NCBI GenBank assembly: GCA_018713335.1
Contig: DVOW01000062.1
Span: forward strand, 1 to 64,000
Source of the DNA: Candidatus Merdivicinus intestinigallinarum
GTDB lineage: Bacteria; Bacillota; Clostridia; Oscillospirales; Ruminococcaceae
Length of the DNA stretch: 64,000 nt
Direction: 5' to 3'
Positions within the stretch are counted from its first letter, which is position 1. Every line of letters starts with the position of its first letter. Positions 1-8,112 of the stretch are shown one piece after another. A model generated the notes under the pieces. That model saw only the letters and a program-made list of their open reading frames with translations, was not told the DNA's origin and ran no database searches. The position numbers and the translations under genes were made by a program.

Positions 1-1435
1 TGCCTTCGCCCCGGGTGATCTTGTCGAGCATTTCATAAAGGCGCTTGGTGCCGACGCGGCAGGGAGTGCACTTGCCGCAGGATTCGTCCACGGTGAATTC
101 CAGGAAGAACTTGGCGATGTCCACCATACAGGTGTCCTCGTCCATGACGATGAGTCCGCCGGAGCCCATCATGGAGCCGATGGCGATCAAGTTGTCATAG
201 TCGATGGGCACATCCAGGTGTTCCGCCGGGATGCATCCGCCGGAGGGGCCGCCGGTCTGGGCCGCCTTGAATTTCTTGCCGTTGGGGATGCCGCCGCCGA
301 TTTCCTCGACGATCTCCCGCAGGGTGGTGCCCATGGGGACTTCCACCAGGCCGGTGTTCTTGATCTTGCCGCCCAGTGCGAACACCTTGGTGCCCTTGGA
401 TTTCTCGGTGCCCATAGAGGCGAACCAGTCCGCGCCGTTTAAGATGATCTGGGGCACGTTGGCGTAGGTTTCCACGTTATTGAGGATAGTGGGTTTCTGG
501 AACAGGCCCTTGACCGCCGGGAAGGGGGGACGGGGACGGGGTTCGCCCCGGTGGCCTTCGATGGAGGTCATCAAAGCGGTTTCCTCACCGCAGACGAAGG
601 CGCCTGCGCCCAGACGGAGGTCGATGTCAAAGTTAAAGCCGGTGCCGAAAATATCCTTGCCCAGCAAGCCGTATTCCCGGGCCTGCTTGATGGCAATCTG
701 CAAACGGTGAACGGCGATGGGGTACTCGGCGCGGACGTAGATGTAGCCCTGGGAAGCGCCGATGGCGTAGCCCGCAATGGCCATGGCCTCCAGCACCACA
801 TGGGGGTCGCCTTCCAGAACGGAACGGTCCATGAATGCGCCGGGGTCGCCTTCGTCAGCGTTGCAGCAGACGTATTTCTGATCCGCCTGGTTGGCCGCCG
901 CAAAGGACCATTTCTTGCCGGTGGGGAAGCCCGCGCCGCCGCGGCCCCGGAGTCCGGAAGCTGTAATGGTGTCGATGACCTGCTGGGGGGTCATTTCGGT
1001 TAAAACCTTGCCCAAAGCCTGGTAGCCGTCCACGCCGATGTACTCGTCGATGTTTTCCGGGTTGATAACGCCGCAGTTGCGCAGGGCCACCCGGTGCTGT
1101 TTGGCGTAGAAATTGGTTTCGTTCAGGGATTTCACGTTGTTTTCCTGAACGGTTTCCTTATAAAGCAGGCGTTTGACGATACGGCCCTTGAGCAGGTGCT
1201 CCTGGACGATTTCGGGGACGTCGGAGGGCTTCACTTCGGAATAGAAGGAGCCTTCCGGGTAAACGATCATAATGGGGCCCAAAGCGCACAGGCCGAAACA
1301 GCCGGTTTTGACGACTTTTACTTCATCGGAAAGCCCGGCCGCCGCGATTTCGGTTTCCAGGGCATCAATGATCTGCTGGCTGTTGGACGAGGTGCATCCG
1401 GTGCCGCCGCAGACCAGGACATGAGAACGATACAT
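1..1435 (-). CDS. NuoF-like NADH-binding subunit of [FeFe] hydrogenase (HydB/HndC type), 3' end outside window
   Basis: Flavoprotein subunit that would pass electrons between NAD(P)H, via FMN and Fe-S clusters, and the hydrogenase core in the cytoplasm. The start is ATG at 1435 with TAAGGAGG upstream, giving MYRSHVLVCGGTGCTSS, the N-terminal thioredoxin-like 2Fe-2S domain of HydB. Further on are the glycine-rich nucleotide-binding segment GLRGRGGAGFPTGKKWSF (near 905-955), a CGEETALM-type segment and, close to the window edge, ESCGKCTPCR, the cluster-binding motif of NuoF. About 478 codons are visible. The family usually has 590-630 residues with two C-terminal 4Fe-4S motifs, so the rest and probably the catalytic HydA lie beyond base 1. 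It follows the 2Fe-2S gene by 12 bases in one operon. Confidence 0.93.
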   Translation of the reverse strand, partial: MYRSHVLVCGGTGCTSSNSQQIIDALETEIAAAGLSDEVKVVKTGCFGLCALGPIMIVYPEGSFYSEVKPSDVPEIVQEHLLKGRIVKRLLYKETVQENNVKSLNETNFYAKQHRVALRNCGVINPENIDEYIGVDGYQALGKVLTEMTPQQVIDTITASGLRGRGGAGFPTGKKWSFAAANQADQKYVCCNADEGDPGAFMDRSVLEGDPHVVLEAMAIAGYAIGASQGYIYVRAEYPIAVHRLQIAIKQAREYGLLGKDIFGTGFNFDIDLRLGAGAFVCGEETALMTSIEGHRGEPRPRPPFPAVKGLFQKPTILNNVETYANVPQIILNGADWFASMGTEKSKGTKVFALGGKIKNTGLVEVPMGTTLREIVEEIGGGIPNGKKFKAAQTGGPSGGCIPAEHLDVPIDYDNLIAIGSMMGSGGLIVMDEDTCMVDIAKFFLEFTVDESCGKCTPCRVGTKRLYEMLDKITRGEG

Positions 1436-1447
1436 GAAGCTGCCTCC

Positions 1448-1828
1448 TTATTTCAAATTGCTGACGCTGCCAATGGTGTATTCTTCCACGACCTTGCCAT
1501 TGACCAGGTGCTCGGTAACGACACGGGCAGCTTTATCGGGGGTCATTTTGACATAGGTGGTCTTGCTGCCGTCCGGCTCAAAAACCTCTACCACAGGCTC
1601 ATACTGGCAGATGCCGATGCAGCCGGTCTGGGTGACCATCACATTCTGAAGCCCGCGGTTGGCGACTTCCTCCGTAAAGGCCGCCAGTACCGGGCGGGCG
1701 CCGGCAGCGATGCCGCAGGTGGCCATGCCGACCACGACGCGGATATTGTCAGCGGAATCCTCTTTCCGCAGATGCACGTTGCCTTTTACGCGGTCACGGA
1801 TCGCCTTGAGTTCTTCCAAACTCTTCAT
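1448..1828 (-). CDS. (2Fe-2S) ferredoxin domain protein, HndB-like hydrogenase subunit
   Basis: 126-residue thioredoxin-fold 2Fe-2S protein of the kind found between NuoE- and NuoF-like genes in clostridial bifurcating hydrogenase operons (HndB in Desulfovibrio nomenclature). The four expected cysteine positions are visible as MATCGIAAG near residue 37 and TQTGCIGICQYEP near residues 69-73. The C-terminus (VTEHLVNGKVVEEYTIG) is typical of the family. Its exact electron-transfer role is not shown by sequence; the family assignment and the operon position between the ATPase-like gene and the flavoprotein gene support a hydrogenase subunit. Confidence 0.9.
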   Translation of the reverse strand: MKSLEELKAIRDRVKGNVHLRKEDSADNIRVVVGMATCGIAAGARPVLAAFTEEVANRGLQNVMVTQTGCIGICQYEPVVEVFEPDGSKTTYVKMTPDKAARVVTEHLVNGKVVEEYTIGSVSNLK

Positions 1829-1848
1829 AAAATCAGTCCATCCTTTCC

Positions 1849-2412
1849 TTATAGCTGGGAAGGTCCGCCAAGTCCGGCCTCCCCTTCCTCCAGGGACTCT
1901 TTGATAAAGGAGATCACCTGGGGGGTATTCAGCGGGACATCCTCCAAAACCTCTTTCAGTTCCCGGGTGTCCAGCGTGTATGCTTTTTCATCCCGTTTGC
2001 GGCAGTAAACAAAGTCCAGGTCAGGGTTCATGGTGATGAGGGACAGGATCGTAGCGTTCATATCCCCGACGGGCAGCATGTCGATGTGGTCCGTGCGGTA
2101 GCGGGCGGTGGTAGTGGTCCCTTTTCCCACTTCCGAAACGATAGAAAAGCTGCCTCCGGTGGCTTCCGCCGACATTTTGAAAAACGGCACCCCCAGCCCC
2201 ACCTTCCGGGTGGTGCGGGTGGTGAAAAACGGGTCCATCACATGGGAAACCTGCTCTTCGGTCATGCCGCAGCCGTTGTCGGCAACGGAGATCTCTAAAG
2301 AATGCTCCGCCGTCCGTTCCGTGAGTGTAATCGTTATCAAAGAAGCTCTTGCCCGGACAGAGTTCTGGGCGATGTCCAGAACGTTCAAGGAAAGCTCCTG
2401 CATGGATCCCAC
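1849..2412 (-). CDS. HATPase-domain (GHKL) protein in hydrogenase operon
   Basis: 187-residue cytoplasmic protein. Residues 1-110 are a histidine-kinase-like ATPase domain: N box LNVLDIAQNSVRA, G1 box VADNGCGM, F-box-like DPFFTTR and G2 region KVGLGVPFFK and GKGTTTTA. There is no dimerisation/phospho-acceptor domain. The C-terminal 75 residues are not recognised. Proteins of this type regularly sit between the NuoE- and NuoF-like genes of clostridial HydABC operons; whether they act as kinases or anti-sigma-like switches is unknown to me. It starts 14 bases after the NuoE-like stop codon. Confidence 0.85.
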   Translation of the reverse strand: MGSMQELSLNVLDIAQNSVRARASLITITLTERTAEHSLEISVADNGCGMTEEQVSHVMDPFFTTRTTRKVGLGVPFFKMSAEATGGSFSIVSEVGKGTTTTARYRTDHIDMLPVGDMNATILSLITMNPDLDFVYCRKRDEKAYTLDTRELKEVLEDVPLNTPQVISFIKESLEEGEAGLGGPSQL

Positions 2413-2426
2413 CCTTTCCTGTGAAA

Positions 2427-2924
2427 TTACGCGCCGTATTTTGCCAGGATGTCGTCGATGTCGTCAGGCAGCAGCTTGCCGTAAACCTCGTCGTTGATAG
2501 TCATAACGGGGGCAAGTCCGCAGGCGCCGATGCAGCGGCAGGCGTCCAGGGAGAATTTGCCATCGGGGGTGCATTCCCCGCCTTTGATCCCCAGCTTCTG
2601 CTGGAGCCTGTCATAAATGTCGCCGGAGCCCTTTACATAGCAGGCGGTGCCTAGGCAGACGGAAATTTTGTACTGGCCCTTGGGATACAGGGAGAACTGG
2701 GCATAGAACGTGACAACGCCGTACACTTCTTCCAGCGGGATATCAAGGCCCTCCGCAATGGCGATCTGGACTTCCATGGGCAGGTAGCCGTAAACCTCTT
2801 GAGCCTGCTGAAGGACCGGCATCAGCGCGCCGGGCTGGTCCTTATGGGCGGCGATGATTTCCTCAAGTTGTTTTTTCTGTTCCGGTGTGTCCTGGAACAG
2901 GACGCCGGCTTTTTTGCTGGACAT
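2427..2924 (-). CDS. NuoE-like thioredoxin-fold 2Fe-2S subunit (HydC/HndA type)
   Basis: 165-residue subunit of the NAD(P)-dependent [FeFe] hydrogenase. The N-terminal helical bundle (QPGALMPVLQQAQEVYGYLP) is followed by the thioredoxin-like 2Fe-2S domain with ligands in SVCLGTACYVKGS and DACRCIGACGLAPV. The start at 2924 was chosen over an in-frame ATG at 3023 because AAGGAGG lies 9 bases upstream and the family begins near this point; the upstream extension is rich in Pro and Arg and looks untranslated. First gene of the minus-strand hydrogenase operon. Confidence 0.93.
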   Translation of the reverse strand: MSSKKAGVLFQDTPEQKKQLEEIIAAHKDQPGALMPVLQQAQEVYGYLPMEVQIAIAEGLDIPLEEVYGVVTFYAQFSLYPKGQYKISVCLGTACYVKGSGDIYDRLQQKLGIKGGECTPDGKFSLDACRCIGACGLAPVMTINDEVYGKLLPDDIDDILAKYGA

Positions 2925-3273
2925 AACTGGTAACCTCCTTGTGAAATGGCGGCGGGACCCGCGCGCCGAAAAAATACCGGCAGCCTTTTGAGGACATCCC
3001 GGCAAAGGGTAGGGGTTTTTCAAAATCTATGAAAAACACAGATACTTTCCATAAGTATAACATGTTTTGTGAAAAAACTCCAGCAAGCAGGATGCAGAAC
3101 ATTTCGGGAAAATTTTAAACAGTTCTTACAAAAATAAAAAGCATATGAGGATACTATTGCACGTCGGCGGAATATCCGATATAATTGAATCAAGTATATC
3201 CGTGTTTTTTATGCGGTATAGGGAAAATTTTACAGCCGCCAAACCTTGATCTTACAAAACAGGAGGGACCGGG
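2925..3273. other. Divergent intergenic region between hydrogenase operon and its regulatory locus
   Basis: 349 bases without a credible gene. It is AT-rich in the middle (3030-3260). It carries a strong plus-strand promoter (annotated separately) and, on the minus strand, a TATACT near 3056-3061 that could be the -10 of the hydrogenase operon, with no convincing -35. I did not see a Rex-type TTGTTAA-N4-TTAACAA operator. Confidence 0.6.
3157..3185 (+). promoter_or_regulatory. Sigma-A-type promoter for the DRTGG/sensory hydrogenase operon
   Basis: TTGCAC, a 17-base spacer and a perfect TATAAT. It lies 89 bases upstream of the first plus-strand gene, leaving a leader of about 80 bases. Confidence 0.75.
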
Positions 3274-3648
3274 ATGAACGTACGGGATGTAATGAGGATA
3301 TTGGACGCCCAGCTGGTCTGCGGGGAGGAAAACCTGGACACCCAGGTGCACGAGGCCTGCGGCTCGGATATGATGAGCGACGTGCTGGCCTTTGTCAAGG
3401 ACCAGGCGGTACTGCTCACGGGATTAGTCAATATCCAGGTGGTGCGGACGGCGGACATGATGGATATGGTCTGCATCGTCTTTGTCCGGGGCAAGGAGCC
3501 GGACGAGGATATGATCGCTTTGGCAAAACGCCGGGGCATGGTGCTCTTAAAGACCCAGCACCGGATGTTCACGGCCTGCGGGCTTTTATGGGAAAACGGC
3601 CTGCGGGGAGGAGGGAAGGCGGATGAACACGCTCAAATGGACCTATGA
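3274..3648 (+). CDS. DRTGG domain protein
   Basis: 124-residue cytoplasmic protein, MNVRDVMRILDAQLVCGEENLDTQV, matching the small stand-alone DRTGG-domain proteins found near [FeFe]-hydrogenase genes in Clostridia. The domain is related to the CBS-linked DRTGG region and is presumed to bind a ligand; no catalytic motif is seen. AGGAGGGACCGGG precedes the ATG. It overlaps the next gene by 26 bases, so translation is probably coupled. A second DRTGG protein lies at 5952-6290. Confidence 0.85.
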   Translation: MNVRDVMRILDAQLVCGEENLDTQVHEACGSDMMSDVLAFVKDQAVLLTGLVNIQVVRTADMMDMVCIVFVRGKEPDEDMIALAKRRGMVLLKTQHRMFTACGLLWENGLRGGGKADEHAQMDL

Positions 3649-4045
3649 GGTGGACGGGGACGATTTCACCCGGGCCGGAGAAGCCTCCTCCAACGTAAAA
3701 AAGAAGCTGCGGGCCTTAGGCGTCTCGCCGGAGGTGATCCGCAAGGTATCCATTGCCCTTTACGAGGGGGAAATCAACATGGTTATCCACGCAAACGGCG
3801 GGAAAATCGACGTGGAGATGACCCCGGAAAAAATCGACATGGTGCTGGCCGATACGGGCAAGGGCATCCCGGATATAGAGAAGGCTATGCAGGAGGGCTG
3901 GTCCACGGCCCCGGACGAGGTGCGGTCCTTAGGCTTCGGCGCAGGGATGGGCCTGCCCAACATGAAAAAATACTCCGACGAGATGCGGATTGAATCCACC
4001 GTGGGGGTTGGAACCACGGTTTATATGACGGTGTATGTAAAATGA
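3623..4045 (+). CDS. RsbW-like ATP-binding anti-sigma/regulatory kinase
   Basis: 140-residue single-domain GHKL ATPase. Visible motifs are the N box (KVSIALYEGEINMVIHA), G1 box (LADTGKGIPDIE) and G2 box (GFGAGMGLPNMKKYSD) with the closing VGVGTTVYMTVYV. The size and order fit RsbW/SpoIIAB-type serine kinases that control anti-sigma antagonists. No sigma factor or antagonist gene is adjacent, so the target is unknown. It is embedded in the sensory hydrogenase locus, where such ATPases are common, and overlaps the next gene by four bases (ATGA). Confidence 0.85.
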   Translation: MNTLKWTYEVDGDDFTRAGEASSNVKKKLRALGVSPEVIRKVSIALYEGEINMVIHANGGKIDVEMTPEKIDMVLADTGKGIPDIEKAMQEGWSTAPDEVRSLGFGAGMGLPNMKKYSDEMRIESTVGVGTTVYMTVYVK

Positions 4046-4521
4046 CAAAAAAAGAAGCGGCCGCCATGGCCGGGGGATTCCTGGGCGGCCTGGCTTTTTA
4101 CCTTTTGCTGGGCGGGCTGTCTGCGCTTCTTCCGGAAAAGAAATTGTTGGGGATTTCCCTGTTTCTGGCTTTGGCAGGTGAAATTTCTCTGATTTTCCAC
4201 CGCGCGTTCCGCGGGCAGTATATTTTATACCGCAGGTCGTATCAATCGGCTGTTACATGCTTTGGCCTGCTGGTGCTGGTGGCCCTGATGGATAAAGCCG
4301 GGCTTTTCTCTGCGGCCGGCAAACTGCTGCTGGCTCTGCTGGGCGCATTTCCCTTGGCAGCAGCGGCGCTGGGGCTTTTCAAACCTCAGTGGTTCCGCTG
4401 GAAGCTGCGGAAAATCCCGTATCTGGGGAAAATCCCCCATGCGGAAAAGAAGATGATGGTTTTCTGGGGTTCCGTAGGGGTGCTGGCCGCCGCGGTTCTC
4501 GGCTTCATCCTGTTGCTGTAA
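4042..4521 (+). CDS. Small four-helix membrane protein, unknown function
   Basis: 159 residues with about four hydrophobic segments (residues 10-30, 35-52, 68-92 and 138-158) and a basic stretch in between (KPQWFRWKLRKIPYLGKIPHAEKK). I do not recognise a family. Start overlaps the stop of the RsbW-like gene (ATGA), indicating translational coupling in the same operon, so it may anchor or sense for the regulatory ATPase. Function is not assignable from sequence. Confidence 0.7.
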   Translation: MTKKEAAAMAGGFLGGLAFYLLLGGLSALLPEKKLLGISLFLALAGEISLIFHRAFRGQYILYRRSYQSAVTCFGLLVLVALMDKAGLFSAAGKLLLALLGAFPLAAAALGLFKPQWFRWKLRKIPYLGKIPHAEKKMMVFWGSVGVLAAAVLGFILLL

Positions 4522-4630
4522 CATTGGAAACAGGCCCCGTAACTCATGCAGACAGCCTGTTCTTCCCATAAACAAACTAAGTTCTTTTCAAGCAGAAAGC
4601 CCCAAGGCGGACAGACAGGAGGTTTTCCTT

Positions 4631-5965
4631 ATGCAGGAATTTTTTCATTCGGTGACCTTGGACCGGGATAAGTGCATGGGGTGCATCAACTGCATCAAGC
4701 GCTGTCCCACCGAGGCTATCCGGGTCCGCAATAAAAAAGCGTACATCATCAAGGAACGCTGCATCGACTGCGGCGAGTGCATCCGGGTTTGCCCCCATCA
4801 CGCCAAGCGGGCCACCTGCGACAGCCTGGATATTTTAAATAACTACCCCTATACCATCGCCCTGCCGGCCCCGTCCTTTATGGCCCAGTTCAATAACCTG
4901 GAGGATGTGGACATTGTGCTGAACGCCCTGCTGGACTTCGGCTTCGACCAGGTGTTCGAGGTGGCCAAGGCGGCGGAGATCGTTTCGGCGGCTACCCGCA
5001 TCCTCATGAAGGAGGGGAAGCTCCCGAAGCCCGTCATCAGCTCGGCCTGTCCGGCGGTGACCAGGCTCATCCGGGTCCGGTTCCCGGGGCTCATCGACCA
5101 CATCCTGCCCCTCCATGCCCCCATTGAGGTGGCGGCCCGGCTGGCCAAAAAGGAGGCGGCGGAAAAAACCGGCCTGTCCCCGGAAAAGATCGGGGCCATT
5201 TTCATTTCCCCCTGCCCGGCCAAGGTGACGGCCACCAAAATGCCCCTGGGCACCGAAAAAAGCGCGGTGGACGGGGTCATTGCCGTCAGCGAGATTTACC
5301 CGAAACTGGTGTCCGTCATGAAGGAAACGGCGGCGAAGCCCATGCAGCCTCTGTCCGAATCCGGGAAGATCGGCCTTTCCTGGGGCAGCAGCAGCGGCGA
5401 GTGTTCGGGGCTTATCAACGACAACTATCTGGCGGCGGATGGGATTGAAAATGTCATCCGGGTCTTGGAGGATCTGGAGGACGAAAAATTCCGGGACGTG
5501 GATTTTATCGAACTGAACGCCTGCGCCGGCGGGTGCGTGGGGGGCGTTTTGAACGTGGAGAACCCCTATGTGGCCTAAACCAAGCTGTACCGCATCCGCA
5601 AGCACCTGCCTGTGAGCCTAAACCATATGGATACGGTGGACCCGGGACTGCTGTGGGATACCCCCCTGGAATTTGTGCCCGTTCTCAAGCTGGATGAAGA
5701 CATGTGGGCGGCCATGGAAAAAATGGAGAAGGTGGAGGAGATCTGCAATTCCCTGGAAGGCCTGGACTGCGGTTCCTGCGGAGCCCCCTCCTGCCGGGCC
5801 TTGGCGGAGGATGTGGTCCGGGGGCTGGCGTCGGTGGACGACTGCATTTTCCATTATAAGGACAGCATCCATGTGCTGTTAAATGACCTGCACCGGCTGG
5901 AACAGGCGGTCCCCGCCCCCTTCCGGACGGAGGAAAAGGAGGAGAAAACGGATGACACCCATTGA
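4631..5965 (+). pseudogene. Sensory-type [FeFe]-hydrogenase homologue interrupted by an in-frame TAA
   Basis: One continuous reading frame of 445 codons with a single internal TAA at 5576-5578. The first part (315 residues) has two 4Fe-4S motifs (CMGCINCIKRCP, CIDCGECIRVCP) and the H-cluster-domain segments SSACPAV, FISPCPAK and LNACAGGCVGG, so all four cluster-ligand cysteines are present. SSACP has Ala where catalytic hydrogenases have the proton-transfer Cys (TSCCP), as in group C sensory proteins. The part after the stop (from 5579; first ATG at 5627) carries the CGSCGAPSC...C Fe-S motif that normally closes this protein. No frame change occurs, so one base change (for example CAA to TAA) explains it. 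Whether it is a real nonsense mutation, read-through or a sequencing error cannot be told here. No PAS domain is seen. Confidence 0.8.
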
Positions 5966-6290
5966 ATTTGCCCAGAAATACGGCTTTTCCGTGGTCAATG
6001 AGGGCAGCGGCGGCTGCCGGGACATAGAGGGCGCTTATTGCTGCGACCTGCTGAGCCTGGTTATGGGCCGGGCCAAGGAAAACGACGCCTTCGTTACGGT
6101 CATGGCCAATATCAACACCATCGCCGTGGCGGTGCTGGCGGACGTGGCCTGCGTCATCCTCTGCGAGGGCATCCATTTTGACGAAGCCTGCGTTGCCCGG
6201 GCCAACCAGCAGGAGGTGTGCATCCTGGAAACAGAGGAGCCCGCCTTTTCCGTTGCTCTGAAACTGGGTAAGGAGCTTGCGCTGTGTTAG
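5952..6290 (+). CDS. DRTGG domain protein
   Basis: 112-residue DRTGG-like protein (MTPIEFAQKYGFSVVNEGSG...YCCDLLSLVMGRAKENDAF...ACVILCEG). It is distantly similar in layout to the DRTGG protein at 3274 and belongs to the same plus-strand operon. The start at 5952 was preferred because GGAGGAAAAGGAGAAAACGG precedes it and it overlaps the previous reading frame by 14 bases; an upstream in-frame ATG at 5883 would add a very basic tail. Presumed regulatory ligand-binding domain; no catalytic motif seen. Confidence 0.83.
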   Translation: MTPIEFAQKYGFSVVNEGSGGCRDIEGAYCCDLLSLVMGRAKENDAFVTVMANINTIAVAVLADVACVILCEGIHFDEACVARANQQEVCILETEEPAFSVALKLGKELALC

Positions 6291-6997
6291 CCCCCTACGA
6301 CCTCCACATCCATTCCTGCCTTTCCCCCTGCGGCGAGGAGGAGATGACCCCCAACAATATCGTGGGCATGGCCCAGATATTGGGGCTTTCCGTTTTTGCC
6401 GTGGCCGACCACAACACGGCCCGGAACCTGCCCGCCGTCCAAAAACTGGCGGAGGAAGCGGGGCTTTTGTTCATCCCGGCCATGGAGATCACCACGGCGG
6501 AGGAAGCCCACATCCTGTCCCTGTTCCCCAGCGTGGAGGCCGCATTGGCAATGGGGGAAGAATTATACGCCGCTTTGCCGCCTATCCGCAACAAGCCGGA
6601 GGTTTTCGGCTTCCAGCGGATCTTGGATGAAAACGACCGGGAAACCGGCCAGCTGGAAAAACTGCTGATTAACGCCGTGTCTTTTCCTATTGATACGGTG
6701 TTTGAAAAGGTGCGGGAGTACGGCGGTGTGCCCATCCCCGCCCACATCGATAAATCCGCCTATTCGGTCATTTCAAGCCTGGGCGTCATCCCGCCGGAGC
6801 TGGATGTGAAAACCGTGGAGATCAGCCCCGGCGGCGTTGACCGGGGATTTATTCCGCCCGACGGGGAGGAGTATTTTGTCATCACCGATTCCGATGCCCA
6901 TGATTTGGAAACCATGTCCGGTCACGAGGCCCGGGCGTTGGAATTGCCGGAGTTATCGGCGGAGGAAATTCTGAAAAGCTTTGGAGGATTGGAATGA
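6284..6997 (+). CDS. PHP-domain phosphoesterase
   Basis: 237-residue PHP family protein, probably a metal-dependent phosphoesterase acting on a small phosphorylated molecule. Metal-ligand motifs are DLHIHSCLSPCGEEE near residues 6-20, VADHN near 41-45, PAMEIT near 64-69, PIPAHIDKS near 150-158 and ITDSDAHD near 200-207. Start is GTG at 6284, overlapping the DRTGG gene by seven bases, which supports coupling. It is the last recognisable member of the regulatory hydrogenase locus; such PHP genes commonly accompany sensory hydrogenases. Confidence 0.88.
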   Translation: MLAPYDLHIHSCLSPCGEEEMTPNNIVGMAQILGLSVFAVADHNTARNLPAVQKLAEEAGLLFIPAMEITTAEEAHILSLFPSVEAALAMGEELYAALPPIRNKPEVFGFQRILDENDRETGQLEKLLINAVSFPIDTVFEKVREYGGVPIPAHIDKSAYSVISSLGVIPPELDVKTVEISPGGVDRGFIPPDGEEYFVITDSDAHDLETMSGHEARALELPELSAEEILKSFGGLE

Positions 6998-7581
6998 CCC
7001 GGTTATTTTTTGTGCGCCACGCGCAGCCGCAGCACTCCTGGAAAGACGACAGGACGCGGCCTTTGACGGAGGAAGGAATGCAGGATATCAGCCGGGTGCT
7101 GGAATTTTTCCGGAATGTTCCCCTGGATATCGTATACAGCAGCCCTTACCGGCGAAGCGTGGATACCATAAAATCCGCGGCGGAATATTGGCAAAAAGAA
7201 ATTTATACAGACGAACGGCTCCGGGAACGGGAATCTGGAACAGTTGGCAGAAGCGGCCGCGAAATGATTCAAAAACGGTGGGCGGATTTTGACTATCACG
7301 AACCCGGCGGCGAGTCCATTGGCATGGTGCAGGAGCGCAATGTTGCCGCTGTGATGGAAATTTTGGAGCAGAATCCGGGGAAGACCGTGATGATCGGGAC
7401 CCATGGGACCGCTTTGAGCAGTATCCTCAATTACTTGGAGCCGGATTTTGGGTGCCAGGATTTCTTTCGGATCATAGACTGGATGCCCTACATTCTGGAA
7501 CTGGATTTTGAAGGGAAAACATATCTGGGAAGGAAAGAACACTTCTTCCTTCACAAACAGTTTGAAATCCGCAGCCCATAA
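6994..7581 (+). CDS. Histidine phosphatase family protein
   Basis: 195-residue branch 1 histidine phosphatase (phosphoglycerate-mutase-like). The catalytic FVRHAQP motif is at residues 6-12 and the second conserved His is in IGTHGTALSS near residue 133. Further family features are YSSPYRRSVDT and ERESG. Start overlaps the PHP gene by four bases (ATGA). The substrate is unknown; the N-terminal RHAQ rather than RHGE points to a generic phosphatase rather than a glycolytic mutase. Confidence 0.88.
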   Translation: MTRLFFVRHAQPQHSWKDDRTRPLTEEGMQDISRVLEFFRNVPLDIVYSSPYRRSVDTIKSAAEYWQKEIYTDERLRERESGTVGRSGREMIQKRWADFDYHEPGGESIGMVQERNVAAVMEILEQNPGKTVMIGTHGTALSSILNYLEPDFGCQDFFRIIDWMPYILELDFEGKTYLGRKEHFFLHKQFEIRSP

Positions 7582-7607
7582 GTGCAATGGGAGAAAGGAG
7601 CCTTTCT

Positions 7608-8003
7608 GTGGATAATTTATCACAAAAATTATATGAAGCGGCCAAAGCTGTACTGAACCCCCGAAAACTTACGGAATACGCCGAAGCCGGTGGCGTGGGG
7701 GCCGCCATTTTGGCCGCCAACGGCGAAATCTACACCGGCGTCTGCATCGACGTGGCCTGCTCCATCGGCTTCTGCGCCGAACACGCCGCGGCCGCCGCCA
7801 TGATCACTGCCGGGGAATCCAAGATCCTGGCGGTTGCGGCAGTGGGCTGGGACGGCGAAATTATGCCGCCGTGCGGACGGTGCCGGGAATTTCTCACCTC
7901 CCTGCACCCGGACAACCGGTATGCGGACGTCCTGCTTCCCGGCTGGAAAACCTGCGCGCTGGAAGATCTGCTGCCCTATGACTGGAAAAAGTTTGAGGAG
8001 TAG
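7608..8003 (+). CDS. Cytidine deaminase-like protein
   Basis: 131-residue zinc-dependent deaminase of the cytidine/blasticidin-S deaminase fold. The catalytic HxE-type motif is FCAEHAAAAAM and the second zinc site is PPCGRCREFL. It would hydrolyse the amino group of cytidine or a related nucleoside in salvage. GTG at 7608 is preferred over ATG 7587 because AAAGGAG ends seven bases before it. Short CDA tetramer-type length. Substrate specificity within the family is not decided by what I can see. Confidence 0.85.
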   Translation: MDNLSQKLYEAAKAVLNPRKLTEYAEAGGVGAAILAANGEIYTGVCIDVACSIGFCAEHAAAAAMITAGESKILAVAAVGWDGEIMPPCGRCREFLTSLHPDNRYADVLLPGWKTCALEDLLPYDWKKFEE

Positions 8004-8112
8004 GAGGAAGGAACGTCTGTTTTTTAAGAGGATGAACGGAAAAAATAAAAAACGCGCCTGTTACAGTAGGGCGGCGTCTATCCTGAAATCAGAAAAACTG
8101 GAGGATCTGTCC

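Noticed and set aside
5576-5578. Selenocysteine or pyrrolysine recoding of the internal stop
   Set aside because: The codon is TAA, not TGA or TAG.
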